From NCBI GenBank assembly GCA_045647865.1, contig JAZRMW010000023.1, positions 1 through 64,000 on the forward strand: 64,000 nt of DNA. The letters are read 5' to 3'. This document shows positions 28,718 through 37,556 of this stretch, one piece after another (the stretch's first letter is position 1; every line of letters starts with the position of its first letter). A model generated the notes under the pieces. That model saw only the letters and a program-made list of their open reading frames with translations. It was not told the origin of the DNA and made no database searches. Position numbers and translations under genes: made by a program. This stretch comes from Phocaeicola_A sp045647865 (GTDB lineage Bacteria; Bacteroidota; Bacteroidia; Bacteroidales; Bacteroidaceae).

Positions 28718-28800
28718 ACGTAGATGACGCAGATGACGCGGATTTATCTTGACTATTATACCCGATAGGTTATCATTTATCCGCGTCATCTGCGTTAAAA
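28718..28800. repeat. Hairpin repeat with GATGACGC units
   Basis: ACGCAGATGACGCGGAT (28727-28743) and its perfect complement (28779-28795) form a 17-bp stem around a 35-nt loop. A related hairpin with the same TTTTTAGAC + GATGACGC start lies at 56212-56322. Both are in gene gaps. Confidence 0.7.
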
Positions 28801-28856
28801 AAATGGAATGAGGGCATTTGGGTACACCTCCCTACGTCCTTATATCGAACTCCTTC

Positions 28857-31800
28857 TTATTGCTGCAGCGTCTCCAGGAACTCAATCTCTACGATGCGGA
28901 GCTCGTTGCGGGTCTTGTCACCATCTTTGGCTTTGAAGAGGTCGAGCTCGCCAGCTTTGGGTTCCACCACCTCCACGATTTGTCCGAAAGCATCACCCTC
29001 TTGGGCGGCTCCTTTCAGGCGGATGGTAATCTCATCGGTCAGGACGGGGTGCTCAATGTTCAGATGGATATAGCCAAGACTCTTTTCGGTGTTTCCTTTC
29101 CAGATAAGCTGCTTGCCTGCAAATATCTCAAGCGGGTAACTACGCTGACGCCAACCGGTAAGCTTCATGCAGATGTCATCCACTGCAGCGCGGCGGTTGA
29201 GTTTGTAGCTGATCCAAGCGGTATTGAGCTTGCCATCGTTGCGCCATTCGCTCAGCTCGTTGTCATCGAAACTGTTGGCGGCTGTCTCTTGATTGACACC
29301 GGCTTTTACATCCACAATCTGTACATCCACTTTCTTGTCGGTGTACGATGGGGTGAGCGGAGTCTCGCCACGCTCCAGACGGCAGGGAAGGAGTTCACCG
29401 GGGAAATGCTTGCTCAGTCCGTTCACCACTTCTACGGGTATGGTTGTCCAGTTCTCTGTGGCAGTACCTAATCCCTCTGCTTTAGCGGTCAGTCTTACTT
29501 CACCTGCTTCGGTGGTCGAGCGTACCAATACGCGGGTGATACCGCACTCTACGGGCAATGAGGTGGCAAAGGCATAGTTGTCGGGACCTTGTGCGATGCC
29601 GCCACGCCATTCGGCCGGACCTTCGAGCGTGAAATCTACCATGTCATTAGCCAGCGGACAACGGTTTCCTTCGGCATCCACTACCTCTACCTGTACCATT
29701 ACAATATCGTGTCCGTCAGCAAAGCTGCCTGCCGGATTGGCCATGCGTGTCAGCTTCAGGTGATGAGGCTTGCCTGCCGTTTTCAGAGCAGCACGGCTCA
29801 CCTCCTTGCCAGTTTCGTCATACGATACAGCTTCGATGGTTCCCGGCTTCCACTGGATGCTGTCGAAGGTATAGAGGAAACGGTAGTCCTGCCGGCCGAA
29901 ACCTTGTGACTCTCCGTTGATGAAAAGCTCCACTTTGTCACCGGTGGAGACAACATAGACGGGTTTGATGACGGCAGACTCTTCCCCTTGGGAAAGATTG
30001 GGATGGGGTCCCTCATAATTCCAATGTCCCACAATGTGTATACCATGTTCTTCGATATCTACCCAACCGTTCCACATCACCTTGTGTGCAAAGTATCCGT
30101 CCTTGGGAATGCGGAGAGGGTCCACCACGCCGCTGCGACGGTAGTTCTCCACGCCGCGGAAGTGGGTCTGGGTGTCGCTGAAGATAATCTTGGCACCACC
30201 GGAGTTCACCCGTCGGCCCATACCGGGACGCTCGCGCCAGTAGTCGTACCAACGGCGTACCCATTCTACGGTCAGTTGGTCTTGGTTTTGGTTATAGGCG
30301 CTGGCATCTTTCTTGGGAGCCGTCGTGTTGGTCACTGTTGAATGATAGTCTGTGTTTCCGTCGCCATGCTTGTGGTAAGGGTAGCTGTAGTTATCCCAAT
30401 ACTTGCGCAATCCCTCGTCGCGGCAATATTCGGTAGCAATCATGGGATGGTGGCAACTCTTGTTGATGTAAAGCATTTCACCGCCATATTCAGCCTCGCG
30501 AATGTCCAGCATTTCGCGGCTACCGATGGCACGTCCGCCGTGAGGGTCGTACTGGTCGCGGATAGCTTTCATCTCTATCATGTGCTCGCGGCTGATAGCC
30601 TCGTTTCCGCATTCGTAGAAGATGACACTCGGATTGTTGCGGTTATAGATGATGACATCGCGCATCAGCTCGGTGCGTTGCTCCCACTGGCGGCCTTGGC
30701 GATCCTTTTCGGCATCGCCGGCAGGCAACATCTGCATGGCACCTACGCGGTCGCAACTCTCAATGTCCTGCTTCCAGGCAGCGATATGCATCCAGCGGAA
30801 GAAGTTGGCATTGCCCTCTACGGCCAGTCCGTTGCTGTAGTCGCTCATCCAGGCAGGCACACTCAGGCCCACTCCCGGCCATTCGTTGCTGGTACGCTGC
30901 GCATAACCTTTGAACTGCAGCACACGGTCGTTTATCCACACTTTGCCTTCGCCAAAACGTGTCTTGCGGAAACCTGTGCGGGTCACCACCTCGTCCATCA
31001 CATCACCGTCCACGATGAGGCGTGTCTTTACCTTATACAGATAGCCGTATCCCCAACTCCAGAAGTGCAGGCCGCTGAGTGGTGCTTCGGCACTCAAGGT
31101 GGCAGTCTCCCCTTTGGCAATCACTACCGGCTCGCTATTGAATGTGGCCACAGACTTGCCGTCAATATCGACCACTTCCACTTCATAGCCTACAGTCAGA
31201 GGCTTTTTATATTCATTCTTCACCTCCGACTCGGCATGGATAATGGCCTTACGGCTCTTTACCTGTATATCCTTGGCATAGATATAGACACCCGTCGTCT
31301 TCATATTGCTATAGAGAGGCAGTGTCTGATAGAGTTTGTCCGTCACATGCAACCACACGTTCTTGGGCAAACCACCGTAATTGGCATTGAAGTTGCGGTC
31401 GCTCCACTGGTACTTGGTATTGGTGGCCCGTTCGCGGTAGTCCCAATTGTTGTCCGTGCGCACTGCCATCACGTTCTCACCCCCATAATTGATATAGGGT
31501 GTCAAGTCGAAGCCTACGGCCATAGCACCGTTCTCGTGCAGACCCAGATAGTGGCCGTTCAAGTAAAAGTCGGCCCCTTGGCGCACACCTTCGAACTCAA
31601 TGAACACCTTCTTGTTCTTGGCAGTCTTAGGCAGGCGGAAGTGCTTGCGGTACCAGGCAATGGTGTCGGTCAGGTGTTTGATGTCAACCTTGAACACCTC
31701 GTCCTCGTTATGAGCACGTGGCAGGGTCACCTTCTCCCAATCGGCATCAGGGAAATCGGTTTTCTCGGCTCCTTCCAAGTCGCCTACGTGTAGCAACCAT

Positions 31801-31913
31801 TCGGGATTAAAGTTGTACTTCTCTCTGTCGTAGCCCTTGGCCATCGCTAATGCGGGCAGTATCAGGGTGAGTGCCAGCAGCGCTGTCAGTTTTGCATAAA
31901 GTTTCGTCATCAT
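28857..31913 (-). CDS. Secreted GH2 family glycoside hydrolase (beta-galactosidase-like)
   Basis: A protein of 1018 aa with a signal peptide cut near AMAKG. GH2 order: sugar-binding sandwich (about 30-200), immunoglobulin-like domain, TIM barrel, then DUF4982-like and further sandwich domains, and a discoidin-like C-terminus (about 870-1000). The acid/base glutamate is in ECGNEAIS (near 437) and the nucleophile in IATEYCRDEG (near 494). GH2 enzymes of this length are common in Bacteroides pectin and hemicellulose loci; the bond cleaved is not decided. A minus-strand TAATTTTG at 31935-31942 is a possible -7 element. Confidence 0.9.
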   Translation of the reverse strand: MMTKLYAKLTALLALTLILPALAMAKGYDREKYNFNPEWLLHVGDLEGAEKTDFPDADWEKVTLPRAHNEDEVFKVDIKHLTDTIAWYRKHFRLPKTAKNKKVFIEFEGVRQGADFYLNGHYLGLHENGAMAVGFDLTPYINYGGENVMAVRTDNNWDYRERATNTKYQWSDRNFNANYGGLPKNVWLHVTDKLYQTLPLYSNMKTTGVYIYAKDIQVKSRKAIIHAESEVKNEYKKPLTVGYEVEVVDIDGKSVATFNSEPVVIAKGETATLSAEAPLSGLHFWSWGYGYLYKVKTRLIVDGDVMDEVVTRTGFRKTRFGEGKVWINDRVLQFKGYAQRTSNEWPGVGLSVPAWMSDYSNGLAVEGNANFFRWMHIAAWKQDIESCDRVGAMQMLPAGDAEKDRQGRQWEQRTELMRDVIIYNRNNPSVIFYECGNEAISREHMIEMKAIRDQYDPHGGRAIGSREMLDIREAEYGGEMLYINKSCHHPMIATEYCRDEGLRKYWDNYSYPYHKHGDGNTDYHSTVTNTTAPKKDASAYNQNQDQLTVEWVRRWYDYWRERPGMGRRVNSGGAKIIFSDTQTHFRGVENYRRSGVVDPLRIPKDGYFAHKVMWNGWVDIEEHGIHIVGHWNYEGPHPNLSQGEESAVIKPVYVVSTGDKVELFINGESQGFGRQDYRFLYTFDSIQWKPGTIEAVSYDETGKEVSRAALKTAGKPHHLKLTRMANPAGSFADGHDIVMVQVEVVDAEGNRCPLANDMVDFTLEGPAEWRGGIAQGPDNYAFATSLPVECGITRVLVRSTTEAGEVRLTAKAEGLGTATENWTTIPVEVVNGLSKHFPGELLPCRLERGETPLTPSYTDKKVDVQIVDVKAGVNQETAANSFDDNELSEWRNDGKLNTAWISYKLNRRAAVDDICMKLTGWRQRSYPLEIFAGKQLIWKGNTEKSLGYIHLNIEHPVLTDEITIRLKGAAQEGDAFGQIVEVVEPKAGELDLFKAKDGDKTRNELRIVEIEFLETLQQ

Positions 31914-32049
31914 TTACAGAATTATAATTTGGTGCAAAATTATTATATCTATTTTTATTCAATATGTAAAAAATCTCCAAAAACATGGATTTTTTTGTCG
32001 GCTACCAATTACTTCTTGTGCAGGTAAGTTACTTGAGACAGTTAGGGCC

Positions 32050-32703
32050 TTAATATGGTTTCAGTAAGTTGAGTTTTAATAAATATCTCATAATAACTTC
32101 TGCTGTTTCGCTTTTCTTTTTGTCTTCTGCTTCATATAGAGATTTCAGCTGAGGTTTATCGGCAAGTAACTGATTCATGTATTCTGTTGTTATCATGGGT
32201 AATTTCCTTTCATCAGATTTCATTATATAACATACAGGATCATCTTCTCTTGTAGGAGCTACTATTACGGAAGTACCTGTGAGGGGGACCATCAATAGAT
32301 TGGCAGCAAGATTTCCTGTAAAATAGAGAGCAGCTTTTCCACCTTTTAATCCTCTTGGTCCTGCTATACAAATAGAATCTTTTCCGTAGCGTAATGCCGG
32401 AGTATAATTTTTTCCTAAACTGATTCCTTTTCCTTTTAACTTTCGGTTATTAATGAACAATGTATTTCGGTAAACAATGAAGCGCGCTTCTTTTTTTAAT
32501 AATTTATCCAATTCCTTATTTCCTGTAGCAAACACCAATCCTTTTATTCCATTGGTATTTTTCATGGTCGCTTTTACCGAATCTTCCAATGTCACCCACT
32601 TATCGTTCTTGAAATCTTCGTACGACAGGCAGTATCGTGTCTGTGCCACCATGGCAACAGCTGTAACTAACAGCATCATTGCGAGGGAAAGTCTTTTTTT
32701 CAT
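32050..32703 (-). CDS. Exported protein of unknown function
   Basis: Starting at MKKRLSLAMM (32703) gives a clear signal peptide ending near MVAQ and a 217-aa protein; a start 63 nt upstream would precede the signal with hydrophilic residues. The mature part has a basic beta-rich middle, a hydrophobic segment (YFTGNLAANLLMVPLTG) and a charged helix near the C-terminus. No motif decides a function. Confidence 0.7.
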   Translation of the reverse strand: MKKRLSLAMMLLVTAVAMVAQTRYCLSYEDFKNDKWVTLEDSVKATMKNTNGIKGLVFATGNKELDKLLKKEARFIVYRNTLFINNRKLKGKGISLGKNYTPALRYGKDSICIAGPRGLKGGKAALYFTGNLAANLLMVPLTGTSVIVAPTREDDPVCYIMKSDERKLPMITTEYMNQLLADKPQLKSLYEAEDKKKSETAEVIMRYLLKLNLLKPY

Positions 32704-32851
32704 AATAGCTTGTCTTTTAATTGTCTCTAAAGTTGCAAAAATAATACATTCTTTTGAGAAGAGCAAATATCATTCCTCTAAATCAAACATCTCAAGACAT
32801 ATAGCTTTTCTGGAGACTTCCTGTCGGTCGAAGTGGAATTCTTCGTCTGCT

Positions 32852-33817
32852 TCAATGGGAGTCAGGTATCTGCATCTTTGCAATTTCAACAATCGAATAT
32901 TCTTCACCTTTGAACGTGTGGACAATATCATCAATATACCAACCATCCTGTTCATACACCATTTTTACATGTGCGGTGTTGGTTTCTCCTTCATCGAAAG
33001 CTCGGAAGCGGACAGATATAACAATCGTGTCTTTCCGTCTTTCATCCCTTCGCCAACTGTTTCTTAGCCCATCTGCTCCTACTCCTTCAAGAATAAGTGA
33101 GTCGAAGTCTTGAAGCCCCGTCCACACGTTGGCACTATAGACAAGTTCGTCCTCTGGCAAACTTTCCCACAAGGTCTTCAAGTTGGTGGAGATATATGAA
33201 TCCATATCAAAGTCCTCATGCTTATTTTGGTGGGCAAACAGTTCGTTGTAAATGGCTTCTACCCGCTGACTTGCCTCTTGTTCGCGCTTGAAGTCCTGTA
33301 TCATGTGCGTGAGGGACGAATGAGGCCTTCCGTCTTTATCTCTGAAATCATCGACAAACCAACGGCCATCCTCACGAATTAACCTTAAAGTCCTTTGTTT
33401 GATTCCGCAATCATACACATCTCCAGCTTTGGTTGAGAAGTGGCCGAAGCATTGTGTTGTGGTCTTCACTACGGCAGAGTCTTTCGTCAATCGATTCAGT
33501 TTTACTGTCTGAAAAACAAAACTGTCCGGCTCTTGTGTCCAAGTCCATGGGTCAGCATCGATAACGGCATAATCCGTCGGCAGTTCTTCCCAAAGTGCTT
33601 TCAGTCTCTTGGAAAAGAATTTCTTTCCGTTCTTTATTGTTTTGAAATCACGTTTGTTGTAGTAGGCAAACACCTCGTTGTACATTTTCTCAACCTGCTC
33701 AACTACAGCAGTTGAATCACTTGTAGTCAGTGCCTTTTGTGCCTCACTCGCATTTCGTTTGCATCCTATGAAACTGATTATTGCCAATAGGATAAGGATA
33801 GCTGATGTTTTTTTCAT
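32852..33817 (-). CDS. Lipoprotein with two tandem DUF3828-like repeats
   Basis: A protein of 321 aa with lipobox ISFIGC (Cys at about 19). Two homologous halves follow: VEKMYNEVFAYYNK... to GRWFVDDFRD (about 42-170) and VEAIYNELFAHQNK... to GWYIDDIVHT (about 190-310). Each resembles DUF3828, a cystatin/NTF2-like fold in exported proteins. Function unknown; it likely faces the periplasm or outer surface. The next gene (lipocalin-like lipoprotein) starts upstream with an 11-nt gap, so the two may form an operon. Confidence 0.75.
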   Translation of the reverse strand: MKKTSAILILLAIISFIGCKRNASEAQKALTTSDSTAVVEQVEKMYNEVFAYYNKRDFKTIKNGKKFFSKRLKALWEELPTDYAVIDADPWTWTQEPDSFVFQTVKLNRLTKDSAVVKTTTQCFGHFSTKAGDVYDCGIKQRTLRLIREDGRWFVDDFRDKDGRPHSSLTHMIQDFKREQEASQRVEAIYNELFAHQNKHEDFDMDSYISTNLKTLWESLPEDELVYSANVWTGLQDFDSLILEGVGADGLRNSWRRDERRKDTIVISVRFRAFDEGETNTAHVKMVYEQDGWYIDDIVHTFKGEEYSIVEIAKMQIPDSH

Positions 33818-33828
33818 AAGGAATGATT

Positions 33829-34647
33829 TTATTTTGTAAACAACCCTGCAATCTTTCTCAAAACAGGAATCCCGTCGTTGTTGCGTTGCAGAATCTCATA
33901 GCGGGTAGTTCCCTCCTTGGATTTATAGGCAATGGCAATGCAATCGTCAGTCAGCCATGTCACTTGGCGGATGGTGGTGTTGTAGATGATGGCATTCCGG
34001 TCGCTGTATAAGGCATCGAACAGGGCACCATGTCCTCGCGATGTCATGACGATATGCTTAGGCGTGAAGATGACGAACGACGGATGCCAACGTTCGTCAC
34101 TTATCGTTGTAGCGGTCTGTTCGTCGAGGTGGTCAACTTGGCTGAGCATCTGCCACGTGCCGATGAAAGGGTTGGTGTCATCTGTCTGAACAACACCTGT
34201 GATGGCTTCAAAGAAGGGGCGTGCATTTGCCGTATATACCCCCGATTGGTATTTCTCCAAGCACCAGTCATTGTCAGGAAAATGGATATGGTTATGATAC
34301 TGGCTCCACCACTTCAACGTGAAGTGTTCACTATTGCTGTCGTATATCAGCGAACGCCTTTCTGTAGGGTTTTCTGGAGTATCGCCTGTGTAGTTGAATA
34401 CCGTCTCGTCATTCTTGTTGATGAAAAATTCACGCCCATTGACGGAACAATGCAGCGTTACGCTATCCGTACAAATTTTGTATTGCTCATACGGTGCCGC
34501 CACCTCCCCTTGCTTTCCCACAAGGGTTGTCATCTTATATATGCCACGTGGATTCTCTGAATCTTTTTTGTCAGTGCTGCAACTTGCAATGGTGCTCACT
34601 ATACAAGTTCCAAAAACGAAATACAATATTGAAGGGAGTCTTTTCAT
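33829..34647 (-). CDS. Lipoprotein with lipocalin-like beta-barrel repeats
   Basis: A protein of 272 aa, lipobox TIASC (Cys at 23). The mature part has two similar beta-rich halves, the second beginning NPFIGTWQMLSQVD, a GxW signature seen in lipocalin-like domains of Bacteroidales lipoproteins. Ligand and function unknown. A TACATTTG element on the minus strand (34670-34677) lies 23 nt upstream. Confidence 0.68.
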   Translation of the reverse strand: MKRLPSILYFVFGTCIVSTIASCSTDKKDSENPRGIYKMTTLVGKQGEVAAPYEQYKICTDSVTLHCSVNGREFFINKNDETVFNYTGDTPENPTERRSLIYDSNSEHFTLKWWSQYHNHIHFPDNDWCLEKYQSGVYTANARPFFEAITGVVQTDDTNPFIGTWQMLSQVDHLDEQTATTISDERWHPSFVIFTPKHIVMTSRGHGALFDALYSDRNAIIYNTTIRQVTWLTDDCIAIAYKSKEGTTRYEILQRNNDGIPVLRKIAGLFTK

Positions 34648-34922
34648 GATACATCTTTTTTTTTGAATGCAAATGTACTGATTTTCAACTGACCTCCTCT
34701 TTTTATTGGCTTTCTTTAACGTAAATATGTCAGAGAGGAACTATTCCGCATTTTTTTGCTATATACTGATTGGCAATATCTGCAAAAGAATATATTTTCA
34801 TTGAATGGTTAATTCGTTGACAGAGAGTTTATTCATCTGCGTTGTGAACGCGGAAGAACGAAGAGTCTGCCCGCTGTATCTGACATCATGTTGTCATTGT
34901 GGCAAAAATATATAGGATTTCC

Positions 34923-34953
34923 TTTGTTGGAAATCTATTTTTCATTACTTTTG
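34923..34953 (+). promoter_or_regulatory. Promoter of the structured RNA
   Basis: TTTG (34923-34926), a 19-nt spacer and TACTTTTG (34946-34953) match the Bacteroidetes consensus exactly. The start would be near 34960; no gene begins within the next 300 nt. Confidence 0.75.
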
Positions 34954-34959
34954 TCCCGA

Positions 34960-35200
34960 CAAAGAATTTGTTTTCACTCAAAACAGTATTGCCAATGAAT
35001 TAAACAACGGTCAAAAGACATATTAAAATAAAAAAGCGTTAGCTTTATTCTTGTTTCGGAAAAATCGCCAATTTGAAAGAAGCACCAAGAGTAAAAGTTG
35101 ATGCTCACGCCCTTCGGCGTGGGCTTTTACTCGTATATGGTGCAATGGTGTTTGGCGATACCTCCGAAACGTAGACGAAGTTATTAGTCCACGTTTTTTT
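34960..35200 (+). ncRNA. Candidate structured non-coding RNA (rod-like hairpin)
   Basis: Bounded by a consensus promoter and a terminator hairpin plus seven T (35194-35200). Nested perfect or near-perfect stems share one axis: 35053-35060 with 35163-35170 (GTTTCGGA/TCCGAAAC), 35065-35071 with 35152-35158, 35082-35087 with 35138-35143, 35090-35097 with 35124-35131, and the capping stem 35103-35111 with 35116-35124. A single rod with internal loops, its own promoter and a terminator recalls 6S RNA and the Bacteroidales-1 motif, which is known from Bacteroidales with the same promoter type. Identity with either is unproven. Confidence 0.6.
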
Positions 35201-35268
35201 ATTGTCTATATTTTGGGATTGGGACTATATGCAAATATTTAAATTACAAACCATTAAGACAATAAAAT

Positions 35269-35577
35269 ATGATGAATCTTAAATTAATTGAGAAACTATT
35301 TATACTACTTTTCTTGGGATTTTCACTTTGTGCTGTACAAGCGTGTGATGACGATGATGACGATAAGTTTGAAAATGTCAACAATAACAACAATGACGAT
35401 GATGATGACGATGACGATGACAAAGGTGGCTCTTATGATTGCGTAACCTGCAAAGGACGTGGTTATTGTTATTTCTGTAATGGAGACGGTGTAGCAGCAA
35501 CAGGACGTGAATGCAGCTATTGTGACGGAAGCGGTATTTGCCATAGATGTGATGGTGCAGGAGAAATCTATTATTAA
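35269..35577 (+). CDS. Small lipoprotein with aspartate tract and DnaJ-type zinc-finger motifs
   Basis: A protein of 102 aa. The signal ends LCAVQAC; the cysteine is followed at once by an Asp run, an Asn run and another Asp run (about residues 27-51). The C-terminal half has four CxxCxGxG motifs (CVTCKGRG, CYFCNGDG, CSYCDGSG, CHRCDGAG), the full quartet that binds two zinc ions in DnaJ, but no J-domain is present. First gene of a five-gene operon of exported proteins. A redox or protein-binding role outside the cytoplasm is a guess. Confidence 0.8.
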   Translation: MMNLKLIEKLFILLFLGFSLCAVQACDDDDDDKFENVNNNNNDDDDDDDDDKGGSYDCVTCKGRGYCYFCNGDGVAATGRECSYCDGSGICHRCDGAGEIYY

Positions 35578-35592
35578 TTCAATAAATATATT

Positions 35593-36441
35593 ATGAAACT
35601 GAAATCTCTGATAACAGCAATATCCGTGTTTGCTGTAATAACCGCATTCTCACAAGAGAGCGCACCAAAAAGTTTGCTTGCAAGCTATTCAGCACCTGTA
35701 AAGTTCTCTCCTGCTCCGAATCTTCCTCCACAAGAGATAGAGATGAAGGTTAATGCCATCAACCCCTATACACTCTATCGTAAAGGCTCTGTGGCAGAAT
35801 ATGCTTTTGAGAAGGATGGGAAACCCGCAAAATTTGATGATAACCCCGTGTTTCGCGGTTTTGGTTATTCTTATATCCAACAAATTGTGGTAGATGAAAG
35901 AGTTGAAAACGGACTACTCGTTGCCTATATACAACAAGCGTTTTTTAATAAGAAGCATCAACCATCTAAAGAGCTTCCTAAAAGTATTAAGTCTTATTAT
36001 TATCCTACAGAAATTGATACGGCAGGTGTATATCATTTCACCCATGATATTAATCGTGATTACTTACCTTTGAGGGGGCGCAAAGGATATGCCATGGTTA
36101 TACCCTCAAATTTGAAAGTCGGAGATATTTTGCAATGCAATACCATTAAGGACATTACAATAAACGGTTTAGGAATTAATGTTAATTATACTACGACTTA
36201 TTCCAACTTCAAAGTTGTGGCAGAAGAACGTATAACGACTCCTGCCGGAACATTCGATTGTTTGAAATTAACCGGAACAGCAGATGAAAAAAAGAGCGGT
36301 GACTATACCTATAGTTGTTTGTACAACTGGTGGATTGCTCGTGGAATTGGCATAGTCAGGTACGAAATCTATGAAAACACGAACAAAGGTCTCAAAAAAA
36401 CTCCTTTTGTTATTTATTTGAATAAACTCGATTTAAAATAA
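35593..36441 (+). CDS. Exported TapB/DUF3108-like protein
   Basis: A protein of 282 aa with a signal peptide ending ITAFSQ. The beta-rich mature part ends in VVAEERITTPAGTFDCLKL and an aromatic, basic strand pattern seen in TapB/DUF3108-like exported proteins of Bacteroidales. Function unknown. It begins 15 nt after the Asp-rich lipoprotein gene. Confidence 0.7.
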   Translation: MKLKSLITAISVFAVITAFSQESAPKSLLASYSAPVKFSPAPNLPPQEIEMKVNAINPYTLYRKGSVAEYAFEKDGKPAKFDDNPVFRGFGYSYIQQIVVDERVENGLLVAYIQQAFFNKKHQPSKELPKSIKSYYYPTEIDTAGVYHFTHDINRDYLPLRGRKGYAMVIPSNLKVGDILQCNTIKDITINGLGINVNYTTTYSNFKVVAEERITTPAGTFDCLKLTGTADEKKSGDYTYSCLYNWWIARGIGIVRYEIYENTNKGLKKTPFVIYLNKLDLK

Positions 36442-36463
36442 AACTACTAAAACAAAATTAATT

Positions 36464-37093
36464 ATGAAAAAGTATTTATTATCAGCACTCGCAGTGTTAG
36501 TTATGGGATTAAGTGCCAATGCACAGACTGTAATTTCCAATGATTATGGAAGTACAACGACAGAAAAGTCAGCAGGCAACCAAACCAGTCATGTCGATGA
36601 AATTGAATACCGATATAGCGGAATGGACTATTCTTACGTAGGAATGGAAGATGCTTGGGGAATAAAAATGAATTTTTTAATTAAAGGTTTTTTAGCTGGC
36701 TACAAGTTTATATTTGGTAAAACTGATAACTATTTAACAACAAATGATGTATGGACCATAGATTTAGGATACAATTATCGTCATTGGTTATCAAAATCAT
36801 TTTATATAGAAGGAAGGGCTGGACTTCAGTATATACACACCAACCTTGAATATAAAACAACAACAAGAGCAGGTTATTATACAAAATACTCTAATATGTA
36901 TCAAAAGAAATCAAGTAGTTCAGAAAAAATAAGTGAGGGTAATGTTGGGCTATTCCTCGCACCACGTATAGGTTTAGCTTTAGGGAATAGCTTTGCAATA
37001 TCAGCTGGTTACGAGTGGAACTTCTTAGAATTCAACTTCGACAAAGCACATACATTGGATTACTTTACAGTAGGTATATCAATCTTAATGTAA
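36464..37093 (+). CDS. Putative outer membrane beta-barrel protein
   Basis: A protein of 209 aa: signal peptide to ANAQ, then alternating aromatic strands (IDLGYNYRHWLSKSFYIEGRAGLQY, IGLALGNSFAISAGYEWNF) and a final strand FTVGISILM, in keeping with a small outer membrane barrel. No ligand or enzyme motif is seen. Third gene of the exported-protein operon (22 nt after the previous). Confidence 0.72.
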   Translation: MKKYLLSALAVLVMGLSANAQTVISNDYGSTTTEKSAGNQTSHVDEIEYRYSGMDYSYVGMEDAWGIKMNFLIKGFLAGYKFIFGKTDNYLTTNDVWTIDLGYNYRHWLSKSFYIEGRAGLQYIHTNLEYKTTTRAGYYTKYSNMYQKKSSSSEKISEGNVGLFLAPRIGLALGNSFAISAGYEWNFLEFNFDKAHTLDYFTVGISILM

Positions 37094-37123
37094 ATCTACG
37101 ATTGATTAATAGATATATTGCTA

Positions 37124-37552
37124 ATGAAAATAAAAACATTAAAATGGCTATCCTTCTTTTTGATAGCAGTATTAAGCATTGGATTTGTATCCTGTGGGGA
37201 TGATGATAAAGATTCTTCTATCATAGATATTCCCGACAGTCCTGAAGAAAATGTTTCAAAACCAACAATTAAAAAAATATCTTCAGCAGCGACTACTACA
37301 GATTTGGATGTCGTATTTCGGGTGAGTAACGAAGGTTCACCAAGTGTTATATTATATTATGGCACTTCTGAGAACAATCTGTCTAAAACAAGGACTTGTA
37401 GATATTATCAATATGCAAGTAAGAATTATGATTATTACAAGGCTTCTTTGACAGGTTTTAATAGCGGAACTCGAATCTATTTTAAAGGAGTGGCCACCAA
37501 TAGTGCAGGTAGTACCGAAACTCCAGTTTATTCACATATAATGAAACGTTAA
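37124..37552 (+). CDS. Lipoprotein with fibronectin III-like domain
   Basis: Starting at the ATG at 37124 (an upstream TTG at 37118 is less likely) gives 142 aa. Lipobox FVSC, then a short acidic linker and one beta-sandwich of about 90 residues (KPTIKKISSAATTTDLDVVF, ... STETPVYSHIM) like a fibronectin III domain. Likely an accessory surface lipoprotein; nothing specific is known. It starts 30 nt after the barrel gene and ends 4 nt before the next gene. Confidence 0.72.
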   Translation: MKIKTLKWLSFFLIAVLSIGFVSCGDDDKDSSIIDIPDSPEENVSKPTIKKISSAATTTDLDVVFRVSNEGSPSVILYYGTSENNLSKTRTCRYYQYASKNYDYYKASLTGFNSGTRIYFKGVATNSAGSTETPVYSHIMKR

Positions 37553-37556
37553 AAGT

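Noticed and set aside
30342..31793. Long plus-strand open frame opposite the GH2 gene
   Set aside because: Antisense shadow; histidine/valine-rich composition typical of reversed coding strand.
35053..35170. Integron attC site
   Set aside because: The imperfect hairpin lacks RYYYAAC/GTTRRRY ends, and no integrase or cassette array is present.
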